A DNA stretch of 64,000 nt, from the NCBI GenBank assembly GCA_973895155.1, contig OZ316891.1:2666001-2730000 (forward strand), given 5' to 3'. Below are positions 1 through 12,069 of the stretch, one piece after another. Positions within the stretch are counted from its first letter, which is position 1; each line of letters opens with the position of its first letter. Source of the stretch: Marsupella aquatica. Taxonomy: Eukaryota; Marchantiophyta. The notes beneath the pieces are model-generated. The model worked only from the letters and a program-made list of their open reading frames with translations. It was not told the DNA's origin and searched no databases. A program made the translations under genes and the position numbers.

Positions 1-67
1 TTTAATTGCCTTTTCACCAAAACCAAGATGTCAACGTAAATTATTGATTCGATTGTTTTCGGCGCAG

Positions 68-1739
68 ATATTCGGTGGACTGGAACACTGTGAGAAAAGA
101 TTGCTTCTTAAGCGGGTCATGGGACGATACCATAAAGGTGAGTACAATACTCTGTCATGATTAAGGGTTTGTTCTTGAAGTTGTAGGTGGACAATGTCGT
201 TAGGACTCTTGATGAATGCTCAGTCCGAATTGTGGCAACCTATTACAATTTCCTCTGTTTCTCAGTCGCATAACTGCCTTCGGTTCCGATGACCGAATCA
301 GTTTCGTATGTACAGTGTAATGCCTTCCTGATACTTCGATCTCTTACTAATATGCGGTGATCATTCATCTGGTCGATGACCCAAAAGATGATTGTGGTCT
401 CTGTGTATACTTTATAGATCTTGGAGATGGATGAATATGGACCGTATAGAAGAGATGAATGGAATTGTAAACCATGAAGGTTTCAAGCCAAAATGGATCC
501 TGACAATAACTCAGATTTTCGTCAGGAAAAACATGTGAATCTAATTGTGCAAATCAAGTCTGAAAGCCCGTGCAAGCCCAGCGCGTTTTGGTGATGTGCC
601 ATCCTGGTTCACAGTCCAAAAGTTCCTCACCAAGCGTTCGAGCATCAAGTAACCATTGGCAGAACTGAAGTTGTTACTTGAAGCTCCAGGGCTGAGTACG
701 AACTTTTGGACTGTTTAAATATCAGAGGAACCCCTAAATTAAAGTTCTTCTCTAATCGGACTGAACTTTTGTGTAGCACAGAACATGCCTTGCGAACTCT
801 AATACTTTCTGGACTGTGCATACGATTAATCTAGTGATAATTTTGAAATTTGTGTCACTGATTTGGGTCTTGGACATGGTGACTGACATGGAACTCTGGT
901 CATCTCGCCTCAGCTGTGGACGGTTGACATGCTACAGTCAGTGCGGACATTTAAGGAGCACTCATACTGTGTTTACAGCGCTATCTGGTAATTTCCCGGT
1001 CGAATTAGATGCTGACGATTTACCTGTCGAATGAATTCCAAGCAGTGCACAACATCTGAGGACCCACAAGTAACTTTGAAAAAGTTTCCGTTAGGACTTA
1101 GGCTCCTGGTACATCGAAGCTATCTTTCAATTGTATAGACAAATATTCCGTCTATAAATGTGAAGTCGTAATAGCATTTCTTGTCATCCCTACTCTTGGT
1201 GCCGCTGGCAAGACTGATCAATTTATCACTATTCATTTGTGTACTTTCTCAGGAATCCACGGCATGCAGATGTATTTGCATCGGCATCAGGTGACTGTAC
1301 GGTTCGCGTCTGGGATGTTAGGGAGCCCCATGCCTCTCTCATCATCCCAGGTCACGAGTATGAGATTCTATCATGTGACTGGAATAAATATCATGAGACG
1401 ATGCTTGTCACGGGATCTGTGGATAAGTCTTTGAAGGTGTGGGATATTCGATTCCCAAGGAATGAGGTCGGACGTCTTGAGGGTCATACGTATGCTGTGC
1501 GAAAGGTTAAGTTTTCCCCTCACCAGGAGAATCTTATAGCATCGTGTTCTTACGACATGACAGTATGTCTTTGGGATTTTCGTGCTCCAGAGGATGCCCT
1601 TCTCTTCCGCTACGATCACCATTCAGAGTTTGCACTTGGGATAGACATGAGCACACTTGTTGAAGGCCTTCTTGCAAGCACCGCTTGGGATGAAAGTGTT
1701 TTTGTGTGGCAACAAGGGATGGACCCTCGTGCAGTGTAA
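68..1739 (+). CDS. PEX7: PEX7, peroxisomal PTS2 receptor (WD40), 3' part only
   Basis: Three exons are visible: 68-137, 914-987 and 1253-1739 (stop TAA); upstream exons lie outside the window. The visible part encodes about 210 residues, against about 317 for whole plant PEX7. WD-repeat ends seen in order are SGSWDDTIKLWTV, ASGDCTVRVWDVREP, GSVDKSLKVWDIRFP, CSYDMTVCLWDFRAP and WDESVFVWQQG. The NPRHADVFASASGD stretch and the C-terminal blade are typical of PEX7 rather than other WD40 proteins. The family binds the N-terminal PTS2 signal of matrix proteins in the cytosol and works with PEX5 at the peroxisome. All junctions are GT-AG and in frame: exon 1 ends in phase 0, and the next junction splits the Trp codon TG|G. 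The gene is convergent with RanBP1. Nothing in the visible part looks broken. Confidence 0.93.
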
Positions 1740-2497
1740 CAGGATGAGGATGTATGGTATCCTTAACAGGTTGAGGTTGTGCTCAAAATTGAAACCCTCT
1801 TCTCAGCTCCAACAGTATTGTTACACATGACCACAGATCATCGATGATAAACTGGTATTTTCTCCGAAGTAGGTTAGAAAATTGGTCATAGTGTCAGGCT
1901 CAGTACATGTGTCACAGGGCCTTGGCTTTCTAAATTTGGTCCCTATCGAGGGCTGAATTTTATATCTTCATCCTGCTGTAATTTGAAGCTTATGCCGATT
2001 TTAACTTCAAAGGTTGATATTGGTGGGCGATGCATATGAGGTAATCACTGGTGTCTTGTTATTATGGGTACCTCGAAAAGTATACCCTGTTCACACTTGC
2101 TTCCTGACCACATCTACCCGATTTATGGTAGCCAGAGTTTTACAGATTTTGATTTCGCCATTGCTATTTGTGACGGGCAATGGGCAATCACATGCAACTC
2201 ACCTACATGCATCATACTTATCCTGAGCCCACAAGAATGTGCACCTATGTGAGCCTAAGACCCTAATGGCCTTTACCAACTTTGTACTCGTGGAATCACA
2301 GTCGAGAATGGAGGGCGTCAAAATAACATTGACATGACCGCTGTCATATACATGTTCCGCAGTCGTAGGTTGTTGTGGGGTGCTTACATTAGTGACCCTA
2401 GGGCTGTTTGGGTTTTGGGGGCTTATTTGAGTTTCCCTTCGTACCTTACCTTTATTGGGTCGCCTGCTTTCGGGGCAGTGTCATTTCGTTTTTCTTA

Positions 2498-2632
2498 CTG
2501 ATATATTTAACCTGGGTGTCTCTCGTTGGCTTGTTTGGCAATGTGATATATATACCTTGGATTGTTTTTTACCTGATATATTCAACCTGGGTGTCTCTGG
2601 TTTGTTTGGCAGTGTGACATATACTGTGGTTG
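2498..2632. repeat. Degenerate tandem duplication, about 75-bp period
   Basis: The words ctgatatatt, aacctgggtgtctct and ttgtttggca recur in the same order at 2498 and 2573, followed in each copy by gtga(t/c)atata. The copies are T/G-rich, and open reading frames over them are low-complexity artefacts. Confidence 0.7.
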
Positions 2633-3194
2633 TCTTTGGTTTTGCTTTTTTGGCAGAGTGATGGTTTTTTCCCTATTTACCGGACCTGGGGATTTTCTTT
2701 GTTTACCTAACCTTTATTGGGCTCCTGTCTTTGGGTTGACAATGGAAAAAATAGAAACATTTGTGGCCGAGAGAATTATTGGATTGGGTGCGAATCCCAA
2801 AGCTATCCCATTCCACAATGGGGATGCTATGTTCAAGAAACTTTTTTCAGTAGTCTAGTACCATGCGTTCTAAAGGACAGTACAGTAACCTAGCGATCTT
2901 ATGCCTGTCGAATTGGCTTTTGTCTGTCGAATTGGCTTCCAGAACTGTAGAGACATCGATCCTAAGTACGTAGTGTGCCTGTTACATACGGATTACCTAT
3001 CTCTCGAGACAGTTACAAAGCAAGTTCACTGTTCCAAAATCGGCTGCCTTTGACAGAAGCAGTGTTTGCTGCGTCTTGTAAAAGCTCTAAAATGGAATAT
3101 CATTCAAGGTTATTTATTGCGTTTTCTAAATTCATCGTCAATGTCATAACACAGGGGAAGGCTGCATCTTAGCTTCACTCCCAGCATCCACACT

Positions 3195-3276
3195 TGCTGT
3201 GACCGTATAGCTACCATACAGAATCGACCCAAGGATGCTGTGACCGTATAGCTACCATACAGAATCGACCCAAGGA
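3195..3276. repeat. Perfect 41-bp tandem duplication
   Basis: A 41-bp unit starting tgctgtgaccgtatagctac at 3195 is repeated without a mismatch at 3236. The identity implies a recent slippage or unequal-exchange event, or an assembly duplication. Confidence 0.9.
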
Positions 3277-4862
3277 AGCGATACATAACCGAAGTTTGTG
3301 AACTCGAATTGGTTTTCCAAAGACTCAGAAAACCATATACCAGCCCGTGTGAACGACCTTCGAATGTGTATATTGTGAACACGGTGCTCAAAACACTTAA
3401 CCATTTCCGTAACACTTGTGAGATCCATATCAGGGGCCTTGCAAAAATCCCGCCTCCAATCCTCATCCGCCCTACTGCCCACATCTCTTCGGATTTCATT
3501 GCAGCGATCGTAATTACCGCACGGCCATCTCAGGAGTTGGTGAGGTAGAATTAAATCCATTCGATGCCATCCTCAATAAAAGCAGAAGTGACGTATAGCC
3601 CTAAAAGAAATTTCTGTCCAGGTTCTCACGATATCCGTAAGACCTCATCAAACGTTCTGCCACAACGCATTCCCAACTTTTCCATAAAACTTGGAAGAAA
3701 ATATTTTCAAAAATTGTAACGATCAGAGAGGTTACTACTTGGTTCACAGCAGAATAACACCACACCAACGCTCGTTTGAGACACGGGATGATGTCAGGGG
3801 TCTACTTCCCAAACGGAGTAAAACTCATCAATGAGACCTCACGTTGTGCTCTAATGTTATCTTGGTTACGATGTCCTTTAGTAATCAGTTCTAATGATCA
3901 AGATCTTTCAAAAGACATTCAGGTTACTTCAGACTAGGCATAATCTTCAGCGTCCACTTGTAATCTTTGCTTGCTCGCGCTAAGCGGTCACTACAATGAC
4001 CTGCTCCACCAGCACACTATGTTTGAACTCTGCAGGTCGAAGTACTGAGCACTGACACTGCATGCATCTCGGCAACCATTCTGTACCTAAGTAGCGTGAT
4101 TACTGACAACAATAGTGATTGCTCCGTACGGAGAAACTTCTAGCTGAGAGCGTGCATCCCAGGAATGTTCTTTCCCCGCATCCTAAGTTGCAAAATCACA
4201 ATCTTCATTTACATGCTTCGGCAGGCAAGACACCCGCCAAGGGGTTGCAAAATATATTCTTAGGAATAGATTAAAATTTCAAGACCGGCATCCATGTACT
4301 CAGATAGTCTTAGAACGTTACTCAAGCGATCCACAACAAGAGGAGCCATTCAACAGTGACTGCATCACAAAACTGCAGAAGGAACCAACTTGAATATCTG
4401 ACTCAATTTTTTTAAATAAAGTGACCCTGAGTAATAAGCCGTAGCACTTAACAGACATCTATAACAACGCATCATCTCCCACACCGCCCCTCTCCCTTTT
4501 TAAATTTCCTTCAGCAGTTGAATTCGCCATTCATAGAGGCTCTGGAGGCAGAAATATCCATCCAGGCAATTCAACGCTTCAGATGACTAGGTGACAATCA
4601 CTGTAAATTATTGATCCCCAAAAAGCCAACAAAGGGTTACATATCCACCAGGTCCAACAGATCCTCGGAATTGCGCATCCTATTCGACGAACGCCCAACA
4701 CACGCACCTTCGAGAGTTTGGCCCAAATAAAACACAAACAGGGTGCATGACGGATTGGCCTCTGCACCACCAACTTTGCCAGAATCCTCCGACATCCCGC
4801 TACAGCCTTGAAATCCAAAGATTATTCCAGACTGACTTGAGCTAACCCGTCTCAAAAAATCA

Positions 4863-6315
4863 TCATGCTGATGGATCTACAGCAGGTACCTCAGCAGGAG
4901 CAACTTCCTCCTTCTCTTTCTTATCCGCAACTGACAAACTTTCTAGAGCATCCGCAGCTTCATCTGCCTCTTCGTCTGGCTTTTCGTCTACCTTTCCTGC
5001 CTTCTCCTGAGCATCCTCGAATGCAGTTTTAAATTTCTGTGCATCTGAGACAAAACAAGATGCCGAATTAGACGCTAAATGAATAAGCTGTAACGAAGGG
5101 AGAGACGAAAGGTCACCAAAAGTGGCCCCGCCCTCGCTATAGAATCCTCTGATACACAACCTCACTTCCATATTAGAAAGATCCTAGCAATGTCATGACA
5201 TAGTCAAGAACAGGCCTTGGAGAATTGGCGAAGAGTAAACTCAGGGCAGGGACGGGGTTCCAATTTAGCTTCGGAGGTAGGTTACTTACTTTCGACGCTA
5301 CCGAGGCGCAAGCAAAAGAGCGCTTCCTTCAGCTCGCCATCCGAGTAGTCAGACGCGTGCCATACCCAAGATTTATCACTTCCAGCGTGCTCTTGCAAAG
5401 TGGTGGCTGGAATAACTGCCATCCATCCATCGGTTCAAGATTCCACTATCAGACTCCACTACAAAACTTAAACCCGTCGATGGAAAAAGGGAAACGTACG
5501 AGACGCACTTCACATCCGCACGCGCTCCAAAAAACTCTGCTGCTACAACGACTCACATTCTACCATGCAGCTGTGACAACCACCGCCCTTTAAGGTCCCA
5601 CAGCCATCCAAGATCCACGGACGACAGGACCTGGTGGATCGACTACGGCGTGGGCAATTGTATCCAAACAGGGAGCTCAACTGGCATGGAAGGAATCGAA
5701 TCCTTACCCAGATGGTTGGCACAAATCTTGAGAGTCCTGCTTTGACGCATAAGCAAACGGATCTTTCGCGTCTCTTTGTGCTGCAGCAGCTTCACTTGCC
5801 CTACTCCTCTCTCCTTCCACTGGTTCCCCTCTTTGTCGAACCGATAGAGCTTCGATTTTCTGCACGATCCGAGGTGAATCAGGTCGCCATCAATCAATCA
5901 ATCCACCCACCATGCCACAAAGGATATCTATCCCGCACGCTCACAATCAACCAAGAAAAACAACAAAAGAAGGGGAGAAAGCAGACACTCAGAACGGCAA
6001 ACCCTAAAAAACTTACAAATCTAGCAGAACGTCCTCATTCTCCTCTCCGGTACTGATTATGACTTCCTCGAGCCTCACGATAGGTGCAATCTGCGCTCCC
6101 GTGTCCTCCTCATCTCCGGGCGCTTTGACATCCTCCCCTGCTACTCCAGCCTCTGCGGTTGCAGTCGATGGGGCCGCGACCGTCTCACTAGTTGTCGTCG
6201 CCGCAGTGCTTTCCGCAGCCTTCTCTTCTCCAGCAGCAACAGCAGGGACAGCAGGAACAGCAGTACTCGTCTCCTCTTTCTTCGAATCCTCCCCCTCAAA
6301 CGGTTCCCCCGCCAT
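4863..6315 (-). CDS. RANBP1: Ran-binding protein 1 (RanBD domain)
   Basis: Exons on the minus strand are 6315-6017, 5859-5708, 5415-5290 and 5044-4863 (stop TGA). They sum to 759 nt, 252 aa, and all junctions are GT-AG. Residues 1-80 are a low-complexity Ala/Glu/Thr leader. The RanBD follows, with [20 protein letters not shown], a [18 protein letters not shown] block, then [19 protein letters not shown] and [10 protein letters not shown]. These are the signature segments that contact Ran-GTP. The tail is acidic and Ala-rich. RanBP1 is cytosolic; it releases Ran-GTP from karyopherins and co-stimulates RanGAP, so it serves nuclear transport and spindle function. Plant family members are about 220-260 aa, so this is full length. 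The start is the only Met before the conserved domain in an open exon. The gene lies head-behind-tail with SF3A2 (same strand) and is convergent with PEX7. Confidence 0.95.
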
Positions 6316-6900
6316 ATCGTTTCTTTCTCACAGTCTCCTCCTCCTCCACAACCACAAATCCTCCTCCAAATCTCCAACTCTCAAAACCTCGAAACCTCGA
6401 AATCCCCGAATCTCAAATCCTCCCTCCAATCAACAAATCCTTCCTCTTCCCCTGTTCCTGGAAAAGCTATCAATCTAGGTTTCTCTCCTTCCTACCCTTC
6501 TCCTCTTCCTGCTCCACTTTCTTCGTTCTTCTCCGGCTCAGTGCATATAATAACAATACCACTACAGTCGACTCACGTCTTCGAGCTTTTCTTCGAACGA
6601 CTGACTTTCCTCTGAATCGCTCGCCTTCGTTTTCTCCTCTCTCTCTTTCCAACGAGCTCCAAGCGAACGGCAGCGACGGCGCCGTCACGGCGGGAGGACG
6701 GCGGGAGGACGGCGGGCAGAGAAGGAGGGGGCGGGGGTTCGCGAGACGCCTACCGTCGAGAGTCGGCTAACCCGAGCCGGAGATCGCAAGGGCAACAAAC
6801 CCCAGCAACGGCAACGACGGGGGCGAGGGCTAGGGGGCAGCATGGAACCCGGTCGCGTACTGCCCCTACTGCCCTAGAATATTCATACTCGTGTTGTGTG
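6316..6900 (-). promoter_or_regulatory. Probable 5' UTR and promoter of RanBP1
   Basis: On the minus strand this region is purine-rich just before the start codon (GA/GGA runs at 6316-6480). It becomes strongly GC-rich near 6665-6740, where a cggcgggaggacggcgggag motif recurs. That composition fits a leader and CpG-rich core promoter. No TATA box is obvious and the transcription start cannot be placed. Confidence 0.45.
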
Positions 6901-8696
6901 AGGAAAATCGCCGACAAATGTCTTCACACGCCCGCAGTCCGAGAGTACCGGGCGTGTGGAGATCTCTAACCATGGTACACGTGTAGGGTACGTGACCCAT
7001 GGCCCACTAACAGGCAATGGAAGCACGCATAACCTTGACTTTTTATTTTTCATAGAAAATTTTGAAAGTAGGAGGTGCTGGCTGGGGTTTATGAGCAGGG
7101 TGAGGAGGTTACGCCCATGTCCCTCCAATATATATCATTGTGCCCAAGGGCAAAAAAGGAGCCAATATATATCATTGTGGCCAAAAAATGTCTAACAGAG
7201 ATATGATCCCAATGACAATGCAACCCAATGAAAGAAAGGAAAAGAGGGGAAGGGGCATGGGTTAGCTCCCTCCAATATATATCCTTGTGGGCAAAAAATG
7301 TTGAACAGGGAGACATGATTCCAATGACAAAACAACCTAATGAAAGGAAGGAAAAGGTGAAACATGATTCCAGTGGCAGAGCAACCCAATGTAGGGAAGA
7401 AAAAGAGGGGAAAGGGCCATAGGTTAGCTAGCATAACCCCAAACACTTTCTTACACTTTCTCCCACATAACAGGTTAGCTAGCATAACTCCAAACACTTT
7501 CTCCCACATAACATTTTTAAATTTTGAGACTATTTTGAGACTCAGAGAGGCAGACTGGGGTTGTGTTAGGATAAACCATGTCCTCCAAGAGCCCATGGGC
7601 TACCAACCATGACCTCAGACACTCTTTTTCACATAAAATTGTGAGACTTGCTGAGGTTGGCTGAGTATTTTGAAGATTTTGAGAGTTAGGTTTGAGGGGC
7701 TATATTGCACAAAATGCTCTGGTGGTGGGACCTTCCTGCAGATAAAGGCTACGAGAGTTTCCATTTTACTAATTTTGGTGAAGAGTAGACGAGAACTTTC
7801 ATAACGAGCTGCTCGAAGCCTTGAGAGTGTGCATTCTTCTCCAAAATGCACTGAAAATTACGAAGAGAAAATTCACGAAGGGACATTAAGGCTGCGACCT
7901 CCCCTGAAATTACGATGGAAGTAAAACAGTAGGGAGTTCTGGACTAACAAACACTTGTCCCTATGGCTGCAGTGGTAGTGCGGCCCTCATTTAATTATCA
8001 CATTGATGTGTCCTAAAGTTTTAAGAACAGATAGCCACAGCCCTACCTGGTAATCTTCTATTAGGAGTAAATGACGTTCCTGCTTGAATGGATTTTCATG
8101 GAAAGACTTGGATTTCACGATCTTGAACTGTTTTATCAGATACATCAGATAGCCCTTCTTACATTTCCTCCAGACTCTTCCGTACATCTAGACATGAATC
8201 AGTCTTCTTACATTTCCTCTAATGAAAGACTCCTTTGTACATCTCTAGACATCAATCACACATCAATCACAGTGAGCCTCCTAGAGCAACACTTTACAGG
8301 GACCACGCACGATCTGAAATCCTGCAGGCGACCAGCTGATCTTAAGAGACCTTTTTCCCAGCGACAAACCATCTCGGGTGGTGGCTCCTTTCAATCAAGG
8401 CGAGCTTTTCTCATTTAGACAGGAGAAAAAGGACTTCTGATTCAAAATACAGGCTAACATAGACCCGTGCCATAAGGACTGGATAGTGTTGTGCCATAAA
8501 GCGACAATAAGATGAGATAATCAACCAGAACCAGCAAGCAAGACAAGATGTTTGCCACATATGCGAAGGATCACGAAACAGAACCAAAATAACGGCAATC
8601 ATCTGAAGCGGCTGCTGTGCAGTTCCTCACTTCCTAGAGCAGATCTTCATTGCACACTGTTCCCATCCATAGCGAAGCGCAAAATCCCAGCCTAGA
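6901..8696. other. Spacer between SF3A2 3' end and RanBP1 promoter
   Basis: No gene recognised. It holds the tandem repeat listed at 7125-7520. The part next to 8697 should contain the SF3A2 3' UTR. Confidence 0.55.
7125..7520. repeat. Degenerate tandem repeat, dispersed family
   Basis: ccaatatatatc(a/c)ttgtg followed by a caaaaaa run recurs at 7125, 7162 and 7272. Each longer unit carries atgat.ccaatgacaa and caacc.aatgaaag. A second module, ggttagctagcataac plus ccaaacactttc, is duplicated at about 7422 and 7472. An inverted relative lies at about 11925-12060, and the same ccaat/caaccc word order appears near 44340-44460, so this is a dispersed non-coding repeat family. Confidence 0.7.
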
Positions 8697-11391
8697 CTAT
8701 TGAGATGGAGGAGGTGGAGGTGGAGGCCGTTGCATCATTGGTTGACCCATATTTGGAGGTTGAGGAGGACGCATCCCCTGCGGTGGAGGTCCTGAAAATC
8801 CTTGGGGTGGACGTGGGGGGCCACCCATTTGAGGAGGCCCAGGTGGTCCACCGGGTGGGCCAGGTTGAAAGTTGCGAGGACCCCCCATGCCCATTGGTGG
8901 AGGACCACCAAACATTGGTGGGGGTGGGGGTGGAAAGCCTCCACCCATTGGCCTAGGAGGGCCACCCATATTAGGTGGTGGTGGGGGTGGAGCCCCCCCT
9001 GATGATGGTCCATTCATTGGCATTGGCCCCCGGTTCGGAGGTGCAAACCCCATAGGCGGTGGTGGAGGGCCTGAAGCTGGCGGACCAGGCACAGCACCCC
9101 CTTGAGGAGGAGGTGGTCGAGGAGGCGGGGCTCCTGATGGTGGCGGTGGTCCTCTAGCTGGGGCAGCAGGCCCACCTTTGCCAGGTTCGGCTTGTTTAGG
9201 CTTGAAATGAAGTTGCAGCTGCAGTCATAAGCCAATCATCGACCACGGAAGCAAGTAAAATTAACAAGCATCTTGTGGACTTGACCCATATTACCATTAC
9301 TCAACTACTTTCTTGCAAACCGTTGATGATTGCCACTTGAGACATCCACCGTATGGACATAACATCAGAGCAAACTAAGCCAGCACAACGCAACGTCATG
9401 GGCTCAGAAGAGAAACCTTCAGAATGCAAAACGGCTGGACTTTCTTTTCTAAACCCTGCAGGAGCCAATCTGAAACTACACCAACTGTCAAGACGTACTC
9501 TATACCCACAAAAGATTTGAGGCTATACATACCGTAAACATTTTGGAATCTGGATCCCAATGCGTGAAAAACTTATGAGGAACCTTGTCAATTTCTGTAC
9601 TCGGTACCTGTTCGAAAGTAGCACATCAGACACATCAGACACGGCAGTAGACAATAACAGATTGATAGACATTACTCTTCCCACAAGGATTAGAAAGAGA
9701 TCCAGAGAATAGGAAGAACGATACATTCTGAAAGTGTGATCCAAACGCGTATCATTTCATTAAAAGGACCACATACCTTGAAGGCGATAATTTCATACGG
9801 CTCTGCGGCAAAGAGAAGATATTGATATCGCTTATCCCAGGCTTGCACTCTCTGAACGAACATCAGATCACGTATAAGGAACCATTTACAACAGTCAAAT
9901 TCTACCACAAACTAAGCGTTACAGGACAGCCTAAGAAATCTAAAACAACGCACAGCGCAGTTCTTCTACGGTTGTCTGTGACAGCTGCGACCCCTTCAGT
10001 TGTAAACCACTGCCTATACTTCAAATCAAGTGTGCATGAATCTAGTCGTAGGTCCACCACAGACTACCAAAAGAGAGTTTGCAATTTTCAGGCCCTTAGG
10101 AGACGAACACTCTGAGAGTCGTTTCCATTACAGAGTAATAGAATAAGAGAGAGCCACAAAGGGTATTTTGGCGTTAAAATGTCAGAAGTCCTGCTCAAAT
10201 CTTACCTGATTAGTCTTTTCCTTTCTAATGGCAACAGGAATAGGAACCTTGGAAGTTCACATTTACCTGCTCATAGGACGACATGAATCGATGTCTTGGT
10301 TTGGCCGCATCTTCTATTTCAGGATACTCAATCTGCGACCACATAATACTTGACTTCAACTATGAGAACCTAAACCAAGACAGTCCCCGACCTAACCTAA
10401 TATCGTCTCATGACATTAATGAGCAGCTTCTAAGCTGCATACAAAGTGAAGAAAACATACAACACGAAAAGGGCTAGCAAGCTCGGTCTAGCAACTCGAA
10501 GAGATATTCACCTGAAACAAAAGTGAGCGTTGATGAGTTTCCGAATCATACTGCTTTGTTACTCTATAACCAGGTCTTCCAATTTTCACTGCCAGAGATT
10601 CCCAACAGGCAATCAGAGAATTTGACGTAATTTACAAGTCACTGGCAGGTATTCGGAGCTGAACTTTTGTCATCTTCAAATGTGCTCGAGGACACTACAG
10701 AGAAATATCAGCGTTAAAAAACGGGCGAATGCCATGTAGAATTTTTACTTTCAACGCAATTCAAGCTCCGAGGGACGGACCTGTCTTGCGGGGGTTCACT
10801 TTTCGCTTGTTTGGCTGAGGTTGGGCAGGAGCGTCTTTGGCTTCCCTAGCTGCCCTCTTGGCCAAGTTTGTTTGATGTCGCTTTCCTTGAGTGTGTGCCA
10901 AATAGTTTCCTTCATTATTGTGAAGAGTCAAGCACAGTTTACACTCGTAGCTGCAAACAAGGCAGAAACCTATCTCATTATCTTTTGAGCACACATTTGT
11001 TGGCAGATAGAAAAAGGAACGGCACGCGAGCTTAAGAAGAACATGCAGCCGAATAAGATTCTTGGCATTGGCCCTTAACCTGTGACTTGAGCTAAAAACA
11101 CGAAGTCGCGGAACGAAGCGCACAATCAAAACGGGCACAGGCACTTCATTTGGGAGAACACAACAAATAGAAGCATTCCATAATTCCCTTGGCACAAGAC
11201 CTAAAATTGTGTTATCACAAAAAATCAAGCACCACCAACCTGCCGAGATGATTGCGCATAAAATATGGGTCCTTAGCAAGATCGATGGTCTCCAGCGCCA
11301 GCCTCCGCAGGCGTTCCCTCCGATCAATCGCCTCATTTTGCGCAGTTGCCGCACCTCCGCTCCCGGGTTTGCTTCCCCAATCCCTATCCAT
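8697..11391 (-). CDS. SF3A2: Splicing factor 3A subunit 2 (SF3A2/SF3a66, Prp11 homologue)
   Basis: Exons on the minus strand are 11391-11240, 10950-10781, 10588-10512, 10332-10267, 9851-9777, 9607-9533 and 9218-8697 (stop TAG): 1137 nt, 378 aa. The N-terminus MDRDWGSKPGSGGAATA and the block ETIDLAKDPYFMRNHLGSYE are diagnostic. A U1-type C2H2 zinc finger follows: C54, C57, H70 and H76, in YECKLC...HTQGKRH. Next come VKIGRPGYRVTKQYDSETHQ, RFMSSYEQ and AWDKRYQYLLFAAEPYEIIAFK, then THWDPDSKMFT. From about residue 215 to the end the protein is almost only Pro, Gly, Met and Phe, as in animal SF3A2. SF3A2 is part of the U2 snRNP SF3a complex that binds the branch-site region before spliceosome assembly. 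All splice sites are GT-AG and in frame. Open frames on the opposite strand are mirror images of the Pro/Gly repeat. Confidence 0.97.
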
Positions 11392-11920
11392 GACTCAATC
11401 CGCCTCGTTACTCCCGTTCACTCTCCTGTCCGCCCTTTCCGCTTCCTCTACCTTTCTTCGTGCGCTAGTATTCACCTCTTGCAATCCTAGATTTCCTCGC
11501 GTACCACATTCCGCAAACTCGTCACCTCCTTTCTTCTCGCCTTCAAGCTCTTCCTACTATTTCTCTTCACCTGCTAAATTCTCCACTTCAAGCTGTCCCT
11601 CCCATACCCCTTCTTCACCTTCGAGCGCTGACTCCTCTGCGTGCGATCTGTGCACCACGGCAATCCTAAATTTGCCAGGAATCTCAGGATACGTTTGATT
11701 TTCGCTTCGAGCTGGAAACCACAAAATCTATCTTCCTCTGTGCTCACAGCAGAGCTCGCGTGGATCCCACAAAACCTTGCTCTATGCCTGGAGCACAACC
11801 CTAAAGGGCAGTGTTGCATAAATCAGATGGGAAACTCTTTGGGCACCACTCTTTAGATGTTGAACTAGATTCTTTCATTGTCTTTGTTCCTTCGTTGGGT
11901 TTTGGTTGGGGGATCCCTTG
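11392..11920 (-). promoter_or_regulatory. Probable 5' leader and promoter of SF3A2
   Basis: The region directly upstream of the SF3A2 start is moderately GC-rich and C/T-rich on the plus strand. No TATA box is seen. No gene is found on the other strand, so a bidirectional promoter is not supported. Confidence 0.4.
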
Positions 11921-11924
11921 ACTT

Positions 11925-12060
11925 GTTTTTCTTGGGCGCTTTTCCCTCTTTTCCTCCCCTTCAATGGGCTGCTTTGCCATTGGGATCCTGTCTCCCCCCG
12001 TTCTGCTTTTTTTGCCCTGGGGCACTCTGATATGTATTAAGGTGACAAAAGAGAACAACT
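11925..12060 (-). repeat. Inverted copy of the 7.1-7.5 kb repeat family
   Basis: Reverse-complemented, this stretch reads agggcaaaaaaagcagaac, then gatcccaatggcaaagcagc, then aggaaaagagggaaaagcg. That is the same order of words as at 7140-7260 (agggcaaaaaa, gatcccaatgacaatgcaac, aggaaaagagggga). The copies are divergent, so an old dispersed repeat is likely. Confidence 0.6.
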
Positions 12061-12069
12061 TTTAAGTAC

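Larger units (their letters stand above)
1740..4862. other. Convergent intergenic spacer between PEX7 and RanBP1
   Basis: The first few hundred bases are presumably the PEX7 3' UTR and the last few hundred the RanBP1 3' UTR. I see no coding exon with family resemblance. Two small tandem duplications, listed separately, lie at 2498-2632 and 3195-3276. Short open frames are scattered and without codon bias. Confidence 0.6.

Noticed and set aside
5685-5705. ggattcgattcc-like T-loop on the minus strand
   Set aside because: Lies in RanBP1 intron 2 and cannot be extended to a cloverleaf.
6059-6770. Plus-strand Ser/Ala/Pro-rich open frames
   Set aside because: Shadow of RanBP1 exon 1 and its purine-rich leader, which is well supported on the other strand.
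8705-9105. Plus-strand Gly/Trp/Val-rich open frames opposite SF3A2
   Set aside because: They are the reverse complement of the Pro/Gly codon repeat of the last SF3A2 exon and have no own features.
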